20,541 nt of DNA from Allopontixanthobacter sp034376665 (lineage in GTDB: Bacteria > Pseudomonadota > Alphaproteobacteria > Sphingomonadales > Sphingomonadaceae), in NCBI RefSeq assembly GCF_034376665.1, contig NZ_JAXMJI010000031.1, positions 1-20,541 of the forward strand, in the 5' to 3' direction. Shown here one piece after another: positions 1 through 7,353 of the stretch. Position numbers and translations under genes: made by a program. Within the stretch, counting starts at the first letter, position 1. The number at the start of each line of letters is the position of its first letter. A model generated the notes under the pieces. It was given only the letters and a program-made list of their open reading frames with translations. It had not been told where the DNA came from and made no database searches.

Positions 1-154
1 CGTCCATCGCGGCATGTGCCAGCAGCAGCAGGGCAGTGGAATCCGGTCCGCCGGACACGGCGAGACCGAGGCGGGCAGCGCTCCCTTCCGGCCAGACGCT
101 ATCCAGATCGCGGCGGAAACGCGCGATCAGCTGCGGAGCGATCGGCCTATCAAT
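1..154 (-). CDS. tilS: tRNA(Ile)-lysidine synthase, N-terminal fragment (partial)
   Basis: TilS is an ATP-dependent enzyme that attaches lysine to C34 of the CAU-anticodon tRNA-Ile, converting it to AUA reading. The minus strand here encodes a segment ending RLGLAVSGGPDSTALLLLAH, which contains the PP-loop SGGPDS that binds ATP and defines the N-type ATP pyrophosphatase fold. The gene runs off the left edge, so only about 50 residues are visible. It follows the cpoB-like gene directly, and a ybgF-tilS order is common in proteobacteria. The start is unclear: no in-frame ATG, GTG or TTG lies between the cpoB stop and the PP-loop, except a GTG immediately before SGG, which would remove the strand preceding the loop. 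An ATT at 152-154, overlapping the cpoB TGA (150-152), has AAGG about 9 bases upstream and gives an N-terminus of plausible length. The family call is firm; the start is tentative. Confidence 0.85.
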   Translation of the reverse strand, partial: MDRPIAPQLIARFRRDLDSVWPEGSAARLGLAVSGGPDSTALLLLAHAAMD

Positions 155-1118
155 TGCAGCTGACCTTGCGCAGGTTGGATTGATACTGATCCGCCAGGCG
201 GCCCGACGCCAATGCGGGATAGGTGTCGCCGAATTCCGCCAGGGCAATACAGGCCCGGCTGGTGTCCTTTTGGGCAATCATCGCTTCGGCCAGATACAGC
301 AGGCTGTCGGGCGCGCGGGCGGCCTGTTTGTCGGCCTGGTAATTGCGCAGGAACCACGGCGCGGCTTCCTTGGCCTTGTTATCGTCGAGATAGGCCCGGC
401 CGAGCAGGTTCCGGCCAAACGTCAACCGGCTGTGGCGGGGAAATTTCTCCACGAACATCGTCAATTGCTGCTGCGCCTCGGGATAGAAGCCGGCTTCCCA
501 CAGGCGGAAGCCGTATGTGTACTCGTCATCGCCCGCGTCATCGGTTTGCGGCTTGGTGATGGCCTGCACCGCCGCCAACCGGGCCGCCGTCGGGCCTGCG
601 GGAGCGGCCTGGGCAGGCTGCGCCGCGTTGGAAGCGCCCCCGGTCATGGCTCCGAGGATCGCGGTGGGAGTGTTGGTCGCCGGCGTGCTGGTTGCTGGTG
701 TGCTGGTTGCTGGTGCCGGACCGGCAGGCGAAGCTGCTGGCAGCGTTTCCAGGGCTGCCACGCGCGCCGACAGCAGGCTCAGCGAATTGGTGTTCTGCTC
801 CGTCTGCGAGGTCAGGCCCTGCAATTGCGCCTCCAGCGCGTCGAGACGAACCAGTATATCGGTCACGGCGGTAGTGGAATTGGGGACGGTGTTCGCCGGA
901 GTAGCGGGGCTGCCCGAAATTTCCGGCTCGAAGAACCGGCCGGTGCCGCCAGGAAAAACGCTTCTTTGCAAGGCGCGCACTTCCGCTTCGATCTTGCGAA
1001 TCCGCGCCTCGTCCACGTTCTGCGCCGCGGCAGGCAGCGATGTCGCCGCCACCGCGGCAACGGCAAGCCCGCCGAATACCGCGCGGGCAAGTGGTGTGGT
1101 GGTAAAACGAATGGTCAT
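150..1118 (-). CDS. cpoB: CpoB/YbgF-like periplasmic TPR protein
   Basis: The 322-residue product has a Sec signal peptide (hydrophobic residues about 12-30, cleavage probably after PAAA near 32). Short heptad-like helices follow at about 36-53 and 84-124, then a Thr/Pro/Ala-rich linker (about 125-195) and a C-terminal TPR region (about 196-318, beginning DDEYTYGFRLWEAG). This matches the YbgF/CpoB family, periplasmic partners of TolA that coordinate outer-membrane constriction with peptidoglycan synthesis. The linker contains a five-residue PATST-type repeat. The ATG is preceded by CAGGAG about 11 bases upstream. In many proteobacteria this gene closes the tol-pal operon; here it lies downstream of a rodZ-like gene and directly upstream of tilS, and no tol or pal gene is in the window. 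The family call is strong; the TolA partnership is inferred from the family. Confidence 0.85.
   Translation of the reverse strand: MTIRFTTTPLARAVFGGLAVAAVAATSLPAAAQNVDEARIRKIEAEVRALQRSVFPGGTGRFFEPEISGSPATPANTVPNSTTAVTDILVRLDALEAQLQGLTSQTEQNTNSLSLLSARVAALETLPAASPAGPAPATSTPATSTPATNTPTAILGAMTGGASNAAQPAQAAPAGPTAARLAAVQAITKPQTDDAGDDEYTYGFRLWEAGFYPEAQQQLTMFVEKFPRHSRLTFGRNLLGRAYLDDNKAKEAAPWFLRNYQADKQAARAPDSLLYLAEAMIAQKDTSRACIALAEFGDTYPALASGRLADQYQSNLRKVSCN
669..713 (-). repeat. 15-bp tandem repeat in the cpoB linker
   Basis: About three copies of a 15-base unit encode PATST-PATST-PATNT (residues about 136-150 of the CpoB-like protein). On the plus strand the unit reads approximately GGTGTGCTGGTTGCT, and two adjacent copies are nearly identical. 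It lies in the flexible linker between the coiled-coil part and the TPR domain, so gain or loss of a unit would keep the reading frame. Confidence 0.75.
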
Positions 1119-1293
1119 CGCGCACTACGCTCCTGTAATCTCAAACAAGCCGGTCCCGCATTGGGAATGCCGACAGAACCCCGAACCGATCCTGAATAGG
1201 TGCCCTGCTTTTCATGCCATGGATTCCTGCCGCAGGGGTGGCTGATTGTCGAGGGATAACCCCCCGGATGCAGGGAAACACATAGCGCGTCTC
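1119..1293. other. Intergenic region between the rodZ-like gene and cpoB
   Basis: This 175-bp stretch separates the rodZ-like gene from cpoB on the same strand. I see no convincing coding sequence. A 24-codon minus-strand ORF (1141-1215) exists but has no clear ribosome binding site. A small CCTGC/GCAGG hairpin lies near 1227-1237 with no T-run after it. The gap is long enough for a separate cpoB promoter, but no clean -35/-10 pair was recognised. Confidence 0.4.
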
Positions 1294-2124
1294 TCAGGTT
1301 TCGGTGGATGGTCCCGCACCTTCAGACGGTTGCTGCGCCGGTTGGGACCGCGCCAGCAGAGCTTCCGCACTGACCGGCACGTCGCGCAGGGTCTGCAACA
1401 CTTCCGCCAGCTTGGGCACCGGCTTGCCGCCCACGGTAATTGCCAGCGCGTCCGGCCGTGCCGTCCAGATTTGCGGGTCCTCTGCATCGGCGGGGACCGT
1501 GAAGCTTTCATCCAGAACCATCTGTTTTTCCATCAGCCGGTTTCCCTGCGCGTCATAGAATTTGACCCAGATGCCGTCCTCCAACGCGGTAAACACCACT
1601 TCCCCGCCCGTCGGGGCGTCAGGAGCAGCAGCGCCGTCCGCCTGCGGCGTCGCCGGTGCTGCTGCAGGCGCTTCCGCCACAAGGGGTCCTGGCCCCGATG
1701 CCGGGAAGAAATAGTCGCGGAAATAGGCGAAACCTCCGGCGATGAGCAGGATCGCCGCGAGGGCGCTGAGCCATGCCAGTCCTCGGGTCGGTATCCGGGC
1801 CGGGTCTCCGGGTTCGAAACCCTCCCTGTTCCCGCGATCGTCAAAACCGCCCTGGGCCAGTTCTGCGCGAACCATTTCGGCGATTTTCCGGTCGTCCAGT
1901 CCAACCGCCTTGGCATAGCTTCTCGAAAAGCCGATGGCATAGGTCCGGCCCGGCAGGCCCTCGAAATCGCCGGCTTCGATCTGCCTCAGATGGCGCTGGG
2001 TAATGCGGGTTTCGGCGGATACCTGCTCGATCGAGAGCTTCGCATCCTCCCGGGCACGGCGCAGCACAATCCCCGCTGTATCGAGCGGCAAGGTTCCGTC
2101 GTCCCTGTTGTCTTCATCCGCCAT
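1294..2124 (-). CDS. rodZ: RodZ-like cytoskeletal membrane protein (HTH plus DUF4115)
   Basis: RodZ spans the inner membrane, binds MreB through its cytoplasmic helix-turn-helix domain and helps maintain rod shape. The 276-residue product has an Xre/HTH_25 type domain at about 17-85 (VLRRAREDAKLSIEQVS and RHLRQIEAGDFEGLPGRTYA are typical), a basic stretch before a single membrane segment (about 116-135) and a Pro/Ala-rich linker. A C-terminal DUF4115 beta domain follows (about 178-247, GIWVKFYDAQGNRLMEK) and then a disordered tail. That is the usual RodZ order and size for alphaproteobacteria. The ATG has a good GAGGA site 7 bases upstream. It lies 138 bp downstream of ptsP and upstream of cpoB, so three genes linked to envelope or global physiology run in one direction. 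It could be annotated simply as a helix-turn-helix protein, but the full architecture favours RodZ. Confidence 0.85.
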   Translation of the reverse strand: MADEDNRDDGTLPLDTAGIVLRRAREDAKLSIEQVSAETRITQRHLRQIEAGDFEGLPGRTYAIGFSRSYAKAVGLDDRKIAEMVRAELAQGGFDDRGNREGFEPGDPARIPTRGLAWLSALAAILLIAGGFAYFRDYFFPASGPGPLVAEAPAAAPATPQADGAAAPDAPTGGEVVFTALEDGIWVKFYDAQGNRLMEKQMVLDESFTVPADAEDPQIWTARPDALAITVGGKPVPKLAEVLQTLRDVPVSAEALLARSQPAQQPSEGAGPSTET

Positions 2125-2262
2125 TGTAAAATCCTCGGACCCCTTTTTGTTTTGCCGAACCAGAAGAACGGCAGAGAGCGTCTGTCAAGCGGTCTGAACC
2201 CGTGCCCCGCAGCAATTCGACGGGGCGGCCTGTTCACGCGGCAAACTTGTCGCTCGCCTGCG

Positions 2263-4533
2263 TCAATCCACCTCTATTCCGCTTCCTTCTGCCCAGTGCT
2301 GCAACGCCGCACGTATATCAGGCGGGGGCTGTGACAGCCAGCCGTTCATCTGGTTGGTAAGCACTTCGAGGTCGACCTTTCGGACCAATTCCTTGATCGG
2401 CCCGACCGACACCGGGGTAATCGAAAACCGCCGGAATCCGAGGCCGAGCAATGCCAGCGCTTCCAGTCGGCGCCCGCCCATTTCGCCGCAGATTCCCAAA
2501 TCGACCGGCGCACCTTCGGTGGCCAGCGTGATCCGCTTCAGGAAGCGGAGGATTGCCGGACTGAGCCAGTCGTATCGCTCTGCCAGTTTCGGATTCGCCC
2601 GATCCGCTGCAAACAGGAACTGCGTGAGATCATTGGTGCCTACCGACAGGAACGACAGCTTCGGAATCAGCAGATCGAGTACTTCGGCGAGCGCAGGAAC
2701 TTCCAGCATCGCTCCGTAGCGAATGGATTCGGGCAGGACTTTCTTCTGCGCCTTGATGTATTTCAGCTGCGCTTCGAACACGCTTTTCGCCGCATCGAAT
2801 TCCCACGGCTCGGACACCATCGGGAACATTACATACAGCGCCTTGCCCGCCGCCGCCTCCAGCAGCGCCCGGGCCTGCACCTTCAGCAAACCTTCGCGTT
2901 CGAGCGCCAGCCGCAGGGCGCGCCACCCCATGGCAGGGTTATCGTCATTCTCCGCTTCGCCCGAGCGAAGATAGGGCACCGCCTTGTCGCCGCCGATGTC
3001 CACGGTGCGGAAGATTACCGGCTTTTCTCCCGCAGCGTCCAGCACGTCGCGGTAGAGACGGAACTGCTTTTCGCGGCTTGGAAGAGTGGCGGAAACCAGA
3101 AACTGGAATTCGGTGCGGAACAGCCCGATGCCGTCCGCGCCCACGAGGTTGAGGCTCGAAAGATCATCACGCAGTCCCGCGTTGATCATCACCTGGATGC
3201 GGGTGCCGCAGCGGGTGAACGGTTCGACATCGCGCAATTCGGCGTAGATCGCCTGCCGCTCGCGCGATTTGGCAAACCTTGTATCGAAGGCATCTAACGT
3301 CGTTTGAGCTGGCCGGATGATGGCATTGCCCAAATCCGCATCGACCAGCACTTCATCGCCTTCGCGCACCAGACCGCGCAGTCCCCTTGCCCTGCCGAGA
3401 ACCGGGATACCCATCGCGCGGGCAACGATGACGACATGGGCGGTGAGCGAACCCTCCTCGAGGATCACACCTTTCAGCCGCCGGCGGTCATACTCGAGCA
3501 ATTCCGCCGGACCGAGGTTCTTGGCGATGAGAATCGTGTCCCGCCGCAACCCCTGGGTGGCCGCAGTTCCGAGTTGCCCCGACACGATGCGCAGCAGGCG
3601 ATTGGACAGATCTTCCAGATCGTGCATCCGGTCTGCCAGCAGCGGATCGTCGATCTCGCGCATCCGCATCCGGGTCCGCTGCTGGACCCGCTCGATCGCG
3701 GCCTCGGCGGTCAGTCCGGAATCGATCGCTTCGTTGATGCGCCGCGACCACCCCTCGTCATAAGCGAACATCTTGTAGGTTTCGAGCACCTCTTCATGCT
3801 CCCCGCCAACGCCGAATTCGGCCTGGCTGGTCATCGAATCGATCCCTTCGCGCATCTTGTCGAATGCGCGGTAAACCCGCTGCCGTTCCGCCTCGGTGTC
3901 GTCCGCCACGACCTGCGTGATGGTGACCCGCGGCTGGTGGAACACGGCAATCCCGCTCGCCAGCCCCTTGACCAGCGGCAGCCCCTCTATCGTCTGCGGT
4001 CCGGATCTCGCGGAATTGAGACCAAGCGCTTCTTCCTCGTCGACGAGTTCGGCGTGCGCGATAAGTTCCGACAGGACCATGGCCGTAGTCTGAAGCGCTT
4101 CGATTTCGACTTCTTCATAGCGGCGCGGTTCGACGTGCTGGACGCACAATACGCCTACCGCTCGCTCCCGATAGACAATCGGGACCCCGGCGAAGGAATG
4201 GTATTTTTCCTCCCCCGTTTCCGGCCGGTACTGGAAATCAGGATGCGCCTTTGCTTCGGCCAGATTGAGCGTTTCGATCTGGTCGGCGATGACCCCGGTC
4301 AGGCCCTCCCCGATCGCCATGCGGGTGACATGGACCGCGCTGGCGTTGAGCCCGCGGGTCGCGAACAGTTCCAGCATTCCTTCGCGCAGGAGGTAGATCG
4401 AGCAGACCTCGCTATCGAGGGATTCGCCGACGATCTCGACCACTTTGTCCAGCTTGCCCTGCGCGTGCATCCGGGAGGCCATGACCTCGTGCAACTGAGT
4501 CAGGATCTGGCGGGCAGAGGCAGCGGCGGTCAT
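2263..4533 (-). CDS. ptsP: Phosphoenolpyruvate-protein phosphotransferase PtsP (EI-Ntr) with GAF domain
   Basis: PtsP autophosphorylates from phosphoenolpyruvate and passes the phosphate to NPr, starting the nitrogen-related PTS cascade, which signals nitrogen and potassium status rather than importing sugar. Counted from the ATG at 4533 (756 residues), a GAF domain covers about 20-165. The PEP-utilizer N domain starts near 184 (LPLVKGLASGIAVF). The swivelling phosphohistidine domain carries GSLTAHVVIVARAMGIPVLG with catalytic His near 366. The TIM-barrel PEP-binding domain shows GLFRTEFQFL, VGTNDLTQF and GICGE with the catalytic Cys near 682. An upstream in-frame GTG at 4551 adds six residues; the ATG was preferred because MTAAASARQILTQLHEVMA resembles the usual family start, though neither has a clear Shine-Dalgarno site. 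The genes for NPr and EIIA-Ntr are not in the window. Confidence 0.95.
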   Translation of the reverse strand: MTAAASARQILTQLHEVMASRMHAQGKLDKVVEIVGESLDSEVCSIYLLREGMLELFATRGLNASAVHVTRMAIGEGLTGVIADQIETLNLAEAKAHPDFQYRPETGEEKYHSFAGVPIVYRERAVGVLCVQHVEPRRYEEVEIEALQTTAMVLSELIAHAELVDEEEALGLNSARSGPQTIEGLPLVKGLASGIAVFHQPRVTITQVVADDTEAERQRVYRAFDKMREGIDSMTSQAEFGVGGEHEEVLETYKMFAYDEGWSRRINEAIDSGLTAEAAIERVQQRTRMRMREIDDPLLADRMHDLEDLSNRLLRIVSGQLGTAATQGLRRDTILIAKNLGPAELLEYDRRRLKGVILEEGSLTAHVVIVARAMGIPVLGRARGLRGLVREGDEVLVDADLGNAIIRPAQTTLDAFDTRFAKSRERQAIYAELRDVEPFTRCGTRIQVMINAGLRDDLSSLNLVGADGIGLFRTEFQFLVSATLPSREKQFRLYRDVLDAAGEKPVIFRTVDIGGDKAVPYLRSGEAENDDNPAMGWRALRLALEREGLLKVQARALLEAAAGKALYVMFPMVSEPWEFDAAKSVFEAQLKYIKAQKKVLPESIRYGAMLEVPALAEVLDLLIPKLSFLSVGTNDLTQFLFAADRANPKLAERYDWLSPAILRFLKRITLATEGAPVDLGICGEMGGRRLEALALLGLGFRRFSITPVSVGPIKELVRKVDLEVLTNQMNGWLSQPPPDIRAALQHWAEGSGIEVD

Positions 4534-4635
4534 GCCGGTGTTGTATAGCACGCGAGTCCCGAAGGGAACTGCCGACCGTCCGCCGCAGACTACCTAATTT
4601 TCAAAGCGCCAGCGGCACTTGCTGGTAAGCTGGCC

Positions 4636-4791
4636 TTACGCCTGCGTCAGTTCTTCCTTGATTCGGAGTTTCTTCTTTTTAAGGGCCTGGATCGTCGTGG
4701 TGTCTGGCGCCGGGCGGTTCAGTTCCGCGCGAATTTTCGCATCGAGACCGGCATGCTTTTCCTGCAAGGCGCTGACGTGGGACGTTGCCAT
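4636..4791 (-). CDS. Small DUF465 (YdcH-like) protein
   Basis: This 51-residue protein is predicted to be a helical hairpin: helix, a turn at RPAPDTT, then a second helix with LKKKKLRIKEEL. That basic motif is the hallmark of the DUF465/YdcH family (E. coli YdcH has MKKQKLQLKDEM). The biochemical function of the family is unknown. The ATG at 4791 was chosen because AAGGAGA lies just upstream (about 6 bases) and the frame before it does not look like this family. It diverges from a second DUF465 gene at 4999 across a 207-bp gap and lies 102 bp from the ptsP start. No signal peptide or membrane segment is visible, so it is presumably cytoplasmic. Confidence 0.88.
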   Translation of the reverse strand: MATSHVSALQEKHAGLDAKIRAELNRPAPDTTTIQALKKKKLRIKEELTQA

Positions 4792-4998
4792 CTGGCTCTC
4801 CTTCTTAGATTTGGCCCTGAAACGGACCCGACTGCCGAATCGGACATCTGCTCCGGAACCGGCATGGGGAATAAAAACATATCCCGGGCAGTTTGCGAAG
4901 AGCGGAGTCTTCCCTATGCGATCAGTAACTGCGATGGTGCGGCGAGGCGTTGATCCGCACGGTAGCAAAAGAACGACTGGCGAGAGGACAAGCCCGGG
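4792..4998. promoter_or_regulatory. Divergent intergenic region between two DUF465 genes
   Basis: This 207-bp gap separates two oppositely transcribed DUF465 genes and must hold both promoters unless they are read from outside. Ribosome-binding sequences are visible at both ends: AAGGAGA for the minus gene, and GAGAGG at about 4982-4987 for the plus gene. No clear -35/-10 pair or operator was recognised, and no additional gene is convincing. Confidence 0.5.
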
Positions 4999-5196
4999 GT
5001 GAACGAGCAGGAATTGCGCAAGCGACTGGCAGGGCTGAAGACCGAACACCGCGACCTGGATGCCGCGATCGATGCGCTGCTGCTGTCGGGTTCGACCGAC
5101 CAGTTGCAGATCGCACGGCTCAAAAAACGCAAGCTGCGCCTGAAGGACCAGATTTCGATGGTCGAAGACGCATTGCTGCCGGATATCATCGCCTGA
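4999..5196 (+). CDS. Small DUF465 (YdcH-like) protein, second copy
   Basis: This 65-residue protein has two predicted helices with the DUF465 signature LKKRKLRLKDQI at about residues 41-52, very close to E. coli YdcH (MKKQKLQLKDEM). It differs from the neighbouring minus-strand copy in the first helix and has an extra C-terminal segment (VEDALLPDIIA), so the two are paralogues rather than a recent duplication. The start is GTG, supported by GAGAGG about 11 bases upstream; no closer in-frame ATG exists. It lies 102 bp upstream of a DUF1465/RcdA-like gene on the same strand and could be co-transcribed with it. Function unknown. Confidence 0.85.
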   Translation: MNEQELRKRLAGLKTEHRDLDAAIDALLLSGSTDQLQIARLKKRKLRLKDQISMVEDALLPDIIA

Positions 5197-5298
5197 AAGC
5201 TCCAAATCCGTGCCATCCTGGGACAATATGCAATTGGAATGGTTAAATTCCACAGCAAAGCTGGCGGCCTGACGCGCGCGGCGGTAGGTTGTCATGCA

Positions 5299-5760
5299 AT
5301 GAAGCCGCAATCCGACCTCAATCGCAAGATTGTCGAGGACCTCTATTGCGAAGCCCTGATGCTCGCAGACGAAGTTCGTTCAATCTTCGATCTTACCCCT
5401 GTCCGGGACATCGGAGAGGCAGCGGACCGCTTGCGTCTCGCCTTGTCGGTGGAAGGCCTCCGCACCACCACAAGGGTGATGCATGTGCTCGCATGGCTGC
5501 TCAACCACCGTGCGTTCTACGCCGGGGAGCTTAGCGAATTCCAGCTGCGGCGTCATAGCAAGCTGCCGCCCGACCGTGCCCCCGAACAGACCAATCTCGA
5601 TTTGCTGGAGCCCGAAACCCGCGCGCTGGTGCTCCATTCGCAGACGCTTCATCAACGGATCGCCCGGCTCGATGCAGCGTGGCGGGAACGCTATGACATG
5701 CAGCCTGCACCTATCTTGCGCCTGCGCGAACGGCTGGGCCAGGCGGTGTTCAAGGCCTGA
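5299..5760 (+). CDS. DUF1465 family protein, RcdA-like
   Basis: The 153-residue, mostly helical protein begins MKPQSDLNRKIVEDLYCEALMLADEVRS and contains LRTTTRVMHVLAWLLNHRAFYAGELS, which I recognise as DUF1465. To my knowledge this family includes Caulobacter RcdA, an adaptor that helps ClpXP degrade the cell-cycle regulator CtrA. That role is inferred for this protein. It has no signal peptide or membrane segment and is presumably cytoplasmic. The ATG at 5299 was chosen because family members begin just before the SDLN motif; an in-frame ATG at 5239 would add 20 unlike residues. The gene ends 5 bp before the convergent glpK stop. The DUF465 gene upstream, in the same direction, may be in the same transcript. 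Confidence 0.8.
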   Translation: MKPQSDLNRKIVEDLYCEALMLADEVRSIFDLTPVRDIGEAADRLRLALSVEGLRTTTRVMHVLAWLLNHRAFYAGELSEFQLRRHSKLPPDRAPEQTNLDLLEPETRALVLHSQTLHQRIARLDAAWRERYDMQPAPILRLRERLGQAVFKA

Positions 5761-5765
5761 GCCGG

Positions 5766-7235
5766 TCAGGCGGCCAACAGGGCCTTGCTCCATTGCCGCT
5801 GGCGAAGTTCGCGTTCCGGCGGCAGCATCGCGGGCGTGAAATGGTCGATCCCGCCGCGCATCGCCGCCGATGCATCCGCCAGCGTGGGATAAAGACCCGC
5901 TCCGACCCCGGCCAGCATCGCTGCCCCCAAGGCGGTCGTTTCGACGAAAGCGGGCCGTTCCACCGGCAGGTCGAGAATATTTGCGATGTCCTGCGCCATC
6001 CAGTCGTTCGCGCTCATCCCGCCGTCGATCTTCAGCGAGGTCCAGCGGGCGCCGTCCGCGGCGAAGGCCCGCGCCAGATCGTCGGTCTGGTGCGCCATTG
6101 CTTCCAGTGCCGCGCGGGCGATCTGGGCACGTCCGGTGGCAAAGCTGAGGCCCGCGATCACCCCGCCCGCCTCCGGCCGCCAATGCGGAGCGCCGAGACC
6201 CGACAGCGCGGGAACGATTACCACCCCGCCGCTATCGGGAATCGACCGGGCAAGCGTCTCGGTTTCCGCAGCGGTGCCAAGGAGGCCGAGCGAATCGCGC
6301 AGCCATTGGACCAGGCTACCGGCGACGAACACCGATCCTTCCAGCGCATAGATCCGCTCGCCGCCGAGCTGATACAGAACCGTGCCCAGCAGGCGATTGG
6401 CCGAAGCGGGAATCTCCCGCCCCTTGTTCGCCAGGATGAAGGCCCCGGTTCCGTAAGTGGCCTTGGTTTCGCCAGGTGACAGACATCCCTGACCGATGGT
6501 TGCGCTTTGCTGGTCCCCCGCAAGGCCCGTGATCGTGATCGGTCCACCAAACAGTTCGGGCAGCGTCGATCCGAAATTTCCGGCGTTGTCGGTGACTTCC
6601 CCCAGCGCGGAATGCGGCACTTCGAACAGGTCGCACAGGCCCTGATCGAAGGCTGCCCCGTCAAGCCGCATCAGCAAGGTCCGGCTGGCGTTGCTGGCAT
6701 CGGTCAGCAGCACGCCTCCGGTCAGCTTGAACACCAACCAGCTTTCGATCGTACCGAGCGCCAGCGTCCCGGCTTGCGCTGCGGCGGCTACCGCCGGCTC
6801 GTTTTCCACCAGCCAGCGCATTTTGGTGCCAGAAAAATAGGGATCGAGCAGCAGCCCGGTGGCCCGCTGCACCGCACCTTCGTGCCCTGCATCGCGCAAG
6901 GTCGCGCAGAATTCCGCTGTCCGGCGGTCCTGCCACACCAGCGCGTTGGCCAGCGGTTCGCCCGTCGCCGTGTCCCAGGCCACCACGGTTTCACGCTGGT
7001 TGGTGATCCCGATGGCCGCGATGGCGTGCGCGCCGCCAGCTTTCTCGACCATTTCGCGGGCACAGGCGAGTGTCCGGTGCCATAATTCCCGCGCGTCGTG
7101 CTCCACCCGCCCGGGTGCGGGATACATCTGGGTCAGTTCCTGCTGCGCGCTGCCAATTAACGCACCCGCCGCGGTAAACAGCATCGCGCGGGTCGAGGTA
7201 GTCCCTTCATCGAGGACAAGTATCTGTTCCGTCAT
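5766..7235 (-). CDS. glpK: Glycerol kinase
   Basis: Glycerol kinase phosphorylates glycerol to sn-glycerol 3-phosphate using ATP in the cytoplasm, feeding catabolism and phospholipid synthesis. The 489-residue product has the FGGY-kinase landmarks in order: LDEGTTSTRA (about 8-17), TNQRETVVAWD (78-88, with substrate-contacting Arg81 and Glu82), WQDRRT (101-106), LDPYFSGTKMRW (130-141), GLAGDQQSATIGQG (237-250, catalytic Asp241) and KATYGTGAF (258-266). Length is close to the family norm of about 500. The ATG has GGGAGG 4 bases upstream. No glycerol facilitator, glycerol-3-phosphate dehydrogenase or glpR-type regulator is next to it, so it stands alone here. It converges on the DUF1465 gene with a 5-bp gap and diverges from the MBL hydrolase. 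Confidence is high because several ungapped signatures match glycerol kinase rather than other FGGY kinases. Confidence 0.96.
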   Translation of the reverse strand: MTEQILVLDEGTTSTRAMLFTAAGALIGSAQQELTQMYPAPGRVEHDARELWHRTLACAREMVEKAGGAHAIAAIGITNQRETVVAWDTATGEPLANALVWQDRRTAEFCATLRDAGHEGAVQRATGLLLDPYFSGTKMRWLVENEPAVAAAAQAGTLALGTIESWLVFKLTGGVLLTDASNASRTLLMRLDGAAFDQGLCDLFEVPHSALGEVTDNAGNFGSTLPELFGGPITITGLAGDQQSATIGQGCLSPGETKATYGTGAFILANKGREIPASANRLLGTVLYQLGGERIYALEGSVFVAGSLVQWLRDSLGLLGTAAETETLARSIPDSGGVVIVPALSGLGAPHWRPEAGGVIAGLSFATGRAQIARAALEAMAHQTDDLARAFAADGARWTSLKIDGGMSANDWMAQDIANILDLPVERPAFVETTALGAAMLAGVGAGLYPTLADASAAMRGGIDHFTPAMLPPERELRQRQWSKALLAA

Positions 7236-7353
7236 GCAGCCTCCCTGCCGCTCCTCTAAATGTCCGCTCCGCTAAAGCAAATCGCGTCATAGACCCACAT
7301 AGCGCGGCCTACAAAGCGTGGACAGGCTGCCTGCGGGTCCCCATATCGACCGC

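Noticed and set aside
36..1199. A 387-codon plus-strand ORF opposite cpoB
   Set aside because: It lies antisense to a gene with signal peptide and TPR features; its product is an Arg/Gly/Cys-rich sequence without domains, typical of a high-GC shadow frame.
1141..1215. A 24-codon minus-strand ORF in the rodZ-cpoB gap
   Set aside because: No ribosome-binding site or recognisable protein character; ORFs of this length are expected by chance.
2204..2226. GCCCCG/CGGGGC hairpin between ptsP and rodZ
   Set aside because: The stem is 6 bp with an 11-base loop and no T-run; too weak to list as a terminator.
1246..2334. A 362-codon plus-strand ORF across the rodZ-like gene
   Set aside because: Antisense to a complete HTH-TM-DUF4115 protein; no domain, start signal or membrane features of its own.
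3304..4548. A 414-codon plus-strand ORF opposite ptsP
   Set aside because: Its length is striking, but it is exactly antisense to ptsP with all EI motifs on the other strand. The product is not recognisable.
4609..4625. CCAGC/GCTGG hairpin after the minus-strand DUF465 gene
   Set aside because: Only 5 bp of stem and no proper T-run; chance occurrence is likely at this GC content.
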